A DNA stretch of 64,000 bases, taken from contig LAKY01000055.1 of the NCBI GenBank assembly GCA_000987045.1, forward strand, positions 124,001 to 188,000, read 5' to 3'. The stretch comes from Clostridiales bacterium PH28_bin88. GTDB lineage: Bacteria > Bacillota > PH28-bin88. Shown here one piece after another: positions 61,158 through 64,000 of this stretch. The notes beneath the pieces were generated by a model. The model saw nothing but the letters and a program-made list of their open reading frames with translations, had not been told where the DNA came from and did not search any database. Position 1 is the stretch's first letter, and each line of letters starts with the position of its first letter. The position numbers and the translations under genes are program-made.

Positions 61158-63101
61158 CTAGATTTCCAGGGCAATGCGCAACCCGTCATGGATGGCATCG
61201 GGTGTTTTCCGCGGTGCCAGGCAGTTCCCCACCAGGTACATATCCAGGCCGGGGATTTCCTGCTCCAACTGCAGCGCCAGGGCGTTATCCGCGAGCATAT
61301 GGTCCACCACCACCACCATGTCAAAATCCAGTTCGCGTTCCCATCCTTCGTGGTCAATGAGAAAACGGTTGCCGTCTGCCTGCAGGATTTTACCCTTGGA
61401 GATGGATCGCACACCGTATTCGTTTAAACGGAGCCATGCCATAGTCTTATTGATGCTCTCCATATCGTAACCGACTTCCACTTCCTCGGTAAAGAGCACT
61501 ACCTCCGCTCCCAACACGGCCAGTTTTTCACCAATCCCGAGGGCCTTGTTGTGGTAGTCCTTGTCGATCACCAGTACCCGTTTCCCCTGCAAGTCGTTTT
61601 CCTGCAGGTCCAGGGCCTGAGTTACATTCAAGTGCGGCACATCCGGTGTATATGTTACGGATGGTTCGCCGTAAGTAGCGCCTGTGGCCACCACTACCGC
61701 ATCGTAACCGCCAGATTTAATGTCCTGCACCGTAGCCTCATGGCCCAGGCGTACTTCCACCCCAAGTTGGTTGACCTGGCGGCTCTGCCAGCGAGTCACG
61801 TCAAATAATTCCTGACGGTTAGGCACGTCATAAGCGCCCCGCCGGAGCATGCCGCCCAGTTCCTGGTTCTTTTCGTAGAGGGTCACCTGGTGCCCCCTCT
61901 CCCGCAGGACGCGAGCGGCCTCCAGGCCGCCAGGACCGCCACCGATGACAGCCACTTTTTTCTGCCTCACAGCAGGCTTGATCTGGTATTCCTTTTCCTT
62001 TCCCACCCTGGCGTTACCAAAACAGGAAATGGGAGCACGGTAGCGCAGTCGCTGGAAACACCCTTGCAGGCAGGCAATACACGGCCGAATATCGTCCAGG
62101 CGCCCTTCCCTGGCCTTGTTGGGCAGTTCCGGGTCGGCCAAGGTGGCCCGGGTCATTCCCACCAGGTCGGCGTGCCCTTCAGCCAGGATGTTCTCGGCCA
62201 ATACAGGGTCGTTGATGCGGTGAGAGGTATAGACAGGTATTTTGACCAACCTCTTGATACCGGAGGCCAGGTAGGCCGCGAAGCCCAAAGGGAAGTCCAT
62301 ATTGGGAAAGGTCGGCGGGTAGTTGAGGTTATGTCCCAGGCTGAGGCCGATGTAATCCAGACCCTCTTTTTCCAACTCCACGCAGATGCGTTGATAATCC
62401 TCCTGCGTCAGCCCGCCGTCCGCCATTTCGTCACCGTTAATGCGGATGCCCACGATCTTACCGGGAGCCACGGCCTTTACCGACCGGATGGCTTCCTGGG
62501 CGAAGCGCAGGCGGTTTTCAAAGGATCCGCCGTACTCATCAGTACGCTGGTTGTATAAAGGCGAGAGGAACTCATGAATCAGGTACCCATGGGCCAGGTG
62601 CACCTCCAGGCCGTCATAGCCGGCTTTAACACACCGCTCTGCCGCCTTGGCGTACATCTGGATCATTTCTTTCACTTCGCGGGTGGTAAGTTCGTGGGGC
62701 ACTTCCTTTTTGATAGGGTCGGGAATAGCCGAAGGAGCCACCACAGCCCGCCGGGTATCCACCGAAGTCATTTCCCGGCCCATGTGGTGTAGCTGGGCAA
62801 CGATTACCGTGCCATAAGCCTTAACCCGGCTGGTCAACTCCGACAATATGGGGATGACCTTGTCATCAAACAGGTGCACCACATATTGGGACTGGGCGGA
62901 GTTGGGCGCAATAGCCATGGACTCCGTCACCAGCAAGCCCAACCCGCCTTTGGCGCGCTCCTCGTGGTAAGCGATCTGCCGCTCCGTGGGGAACCCGTCG
63001 GTTGAAGCCATGTGGGTAAGGTGGGCGGTGGCCATAATCCGGTTTTTTACTACGTAATTGCCGATTTGGATCGGCGTAAAAAGGTGGTTAAAGGTAGGCA
63101 T
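61158..63101 (-). CDS. Old-yellow-enzyme-like Fe-S flavoprotein (second copy)
   Basis: Protein of 647 residues with the same layout as 56977-58935: FMN barrel (HLAHGYLIHEF region), an Fe-S site (CIACLQGCFQ followed by a Cys in ISCFGN) and a dinucleotide-binding part (VAVIGGGPGGLEAARVL). The last part is diverged, so the two are not recent duplicates. Fe-S ligands are Cys pairs with slightly different spacing from its partner. The ATG at 63101 has AGGAGG eight bases upstream. It follows EtfB by 28 bp, so it may exchange electrons with ETF or NAD(P)H while it reduces an unsaturated acid or amide. Confidence 0.9.
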   Translation of the reverse strand: MPTFNHLFTPIQIGNYVVKNRIMATAHLTHMASTDGFPTERQIAYHEERAKGGLGLLVTESMAIAPNSAQSQYVVHLFDDKVIPILSELTSRVKAYGTVIVAQLHHMGREMTSVDTRRAVVAPSAIPDPIKKEVPHELTTREVKEMIQMYAKAAERCVKAGYDGLEVHLAHGYLIHEFLSPLYNQRTDEYGGSFENRLRFAQEAIRSVKAVAPGKIVGIRINGDEMADGGLTQEDYQRICVELEKEGLDYIGLSLGHNLNYPPTFPNMDFPLGFAAYLASGIKRLVKIPVYTSHRINDPVLAENILAEGHADLVGMTRATLADPELPNKAREGRLDDIRPCIACLQGCFQRLRYRAPISCFGNARVGKEKEYQIKPAVRQKKVAVIGGGPGGLEAARVLRERGHQVTLYEKNQELGGMLRRGAYDVPNRQELFDVTRWQSRQVNQLGVEVRLGHEATVQDIKSGGYDAVVVATGATYGEPSVTYTPDVPHLNVTQALDLQENDLQGKRVLVIDKDYHNKALGIGEKLAVLGAEVVLFTEEVEVGYDMESINKTMAWLRLNEYGVRSISKGKILQADGNRFLIDHEGWERELDFDMVVVVDHMLADNALALQLEQEIPGLDMYLVGNCLAPRKTPDAIHDGLRIALEI

Positions 63102-63129
63102 GTCTAAGACCTCCTGCACTTATATTCAG

Positions 63130-63999
63130 CTAACTCTTAAGAATACCCGCCTGTTTTAAGTAATCATAAAGCTGCCGCGCACCCGCGGCCCCTTCACTGG
63201 CGGTACCAGTAGGGCCTTTTTTCTTGCTGACTCCACCCGAAAGGATCATCTTCATCCGGTCGGCTGCAGAAAGGTTGCTGTCCGGGGTAAAAATCTTCTT
63301 GGGTTTCGGCCTGGCCTTGGTTAATCCGATCAGTTCCGTTAAGGGCTCCGGAGGCTCACCTGCCCCAGGGTCAATCTCCCAGACGGAAACAGTGGCGCCA
63401 GCAGCCGCCAGCCTGCCGTACATAGTCGGGTACCTGGGCTCGCTGCCGGACTTTTCAATCCCTAACGCCGCCGGCAGCCTACACTCCAATACCCAGCGAT
63501 CCCCCTTCCCGGCATTGCGTTGCAGCAATAACTCGTTCGAGTTTGTCTTGTATTCCACGCTCACTACGCCGTTCACTACCGGAATGTTGAGGATAGATGC
63601 CAGGTAGGTGACGACCAGGCCGCTACTGACCCCGGCACTCCGCACTCCGCCTAAAACCACGTCATATCGCAGCGACCGGCAAGCTTGCGCTAAAACTCCG
63701 GCGACCAACCAGGGGTCATCAACGGAGGACAGTTCCGGGTGCCAGACACGGATAGCCCGGTCTGCCCCCATCGCCATGGCCTCTCTCAATCCCTCCTCGT
63801 CCTTGGCCGGCCCGAGGGTAACTGCTGTAACAGCACCACCATGTTTGTCTTTAAGGCTAAGCGCGTCTTCCAGGGCCATTAAATCATACGGCCCCAGGCC
63901 ATACACCACCCCTGTTTCCACTACTTGCCTTGTATCTTGATCCACTGCCAGAGGCCCTGCCCGTTCCGGCGCATACTTCACCAGCACCAAAATATCCAA
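63130..63999 (-). CDS. etfB: Electron-transfer flavoprotein, beta subunit (window edge)
   Basis: ETF beta subunit of about 289 residues, recognised from DILVLVKYAPE at the start, the AVTLGP and AMGADRAIRV nucleotide-binding region and the C-terminal AAGARQLYDYLKQAGIL helix. ETF takes electrons from acyl-CoA dehydrogenases and similar flavoenzymes and passes them to a quinone oxidoreductase or into electron bifurcation. The first visible codon is a TTG at 63999, which could be the real start, but the edge hides any upstream start and ribosome site. No etfA is in the window; the next genes in transcription order are the OYE-like protein and hydrolases. Confidence 0.88.
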   Translation of the reverse strand: MDILVLVKYAPERAGPLAVDQDTRQVVETGVVYGLGPYDLMALEDALSLKDKHGGAVTAVTLGPAKDEEGLREAMAMGADRAIRVWHPELSSVDDPWLVAGVLAQACRSLRYDVVLGGVRSAGVSSGLVVTYLASILNIPVVNGVVSVEYKTNSNELLLQRNAGKGDRWVLECRLPAALGIEKSGSEPRYPTMYGRLAAAGATVSVWEIDPGAGEPPEPLTELIGLTKARPKPKKIFTPDSNLSAADRMKMILSGGVSKKKGPTGTASEGAAGARQLYDYLKQAGILKS

Positions 64000-64000
64000 C

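Noticed and set aside
1-64000. tRNA, rRNA, CRISPR arrays, transposases, integration sites, prophage genes
   Set aside because: I looked for these and saw none. The gene remnants look like duplication and deletion products, not insertion-sequence traces.

Overview
The window comes from a Gram-positive anaerobe, most likely a Clostridia of the Peptococcaceae/Desulfotomaculum-Pelotomaculum type. This is inferred from strong GGAGG ribosome-binding sites with many GTG and TTG starts, lipobox substrate-binding proteins, a moderately high G+C content, oxygen-sensitive enzyme families (indolepyruvate ferredoxin oxidoreductase, a 4-hydroxybutyryl-CoA dehydratase-like enzyme, Fe-S flavoproteins) and bacterial sigma-54 control. 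No marker gene fixes the species. Every gene I accept lies on the minus strand, so transcription runs from high to low coordinates. I saw no tRNA, rRNA, CRISPR array or intact insertion sequence.

Layout in order of transcription. (1) 63999-50191: EtfB (cut by the window edge), two old-yellow-enzyme-like Fe-S flavoproteins around a cysteine hydrolase and a dihydropyrimidinase-like hydrolase, an unrecognised Gly-rich protein, a membrane Fe-S oxidoreductase that resembles ETF:quinone oxidoreductases, an amidohydrolase, an SDR and an MmgE/PrpD protein. (2) 50086-40255: two class III CoA-transferases, an acyl-CoA dehydrogenase, a TAXI-type TRAP uptake system and an M20 peptidase, with two decayed gene remnants. 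(3) 40032-27649: a nitronate monooxygenase-like flavoprotein, a PHP protein, a PaaG-like crotonase, two LUD-domain Fe-S proteins, an FrhB-like protein, IorAB, a LarA-domain protein and IlvD. (4) 27535-17009: a thioester pathway with an AbfD-like dehydratase, thiolase, ADP-forming acyl-CoA synthetase, CoA-transferase, 3-hydroxyacyl-CoA dehydrogenase, hydrolase, and a thiolase/HMG-CoA-synthase-like/OB-fold trio. (5) 16639-3386: a beta-oxidation set (dehydrogenase, hydratase, acyl-CoA dehydrogenase, MaoC), a second TAXI-TRAP system, an SDR, MFS and ion-transporter-type carriers, a truncated BKACE gene, a D-2-hydroxyacid dehydrogenase and a thiolase. (6) 2995-1: a sigma-54 enhancer-binding regulator with CBS and PAS domains, followed by an acyl-CoA-synthetase-like CoA-binding protein that runs off the window.

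Together the genes describe an organic-acid or acyl-CoA degradation locus: TRAP and secondary carriers import acids, CoA-transferases and the ADP-forming synthetase activate them, beta-oxidation enzymes oxidise them, thiolases cleave the products, and EtfB plus the membrane Fe-S protein would carry electrons to the quinone pool. The substrates are not fixed by sequence.

The most notable observation is regulatory. Five intergenic regions carry a sigma-54 promoter (TGGCA...TTGC[AT], GG-N10-GC), and 104-167 bp upstream of each is a 14-bp palindrome ATGCR-N4-YGCAT with a second degenerate copy exactly 19 bp away. One of the five precedes the enhancer-binding regulator itself. This looks like an autoregulated regulon that covers the beta-oxidation, TRAP, acyl-CoA dehydrogenase and nitronate monooxygenase transcripts. 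Two of these control regions are diverged copies of one cassette of about 255 bp that also contains a terminator. Gene remnants (BKACE, SDR, 3-hydroxyacyl-CoA dehydrogenase, thiolase) show that the locus has grown by duplication and is being pruned.
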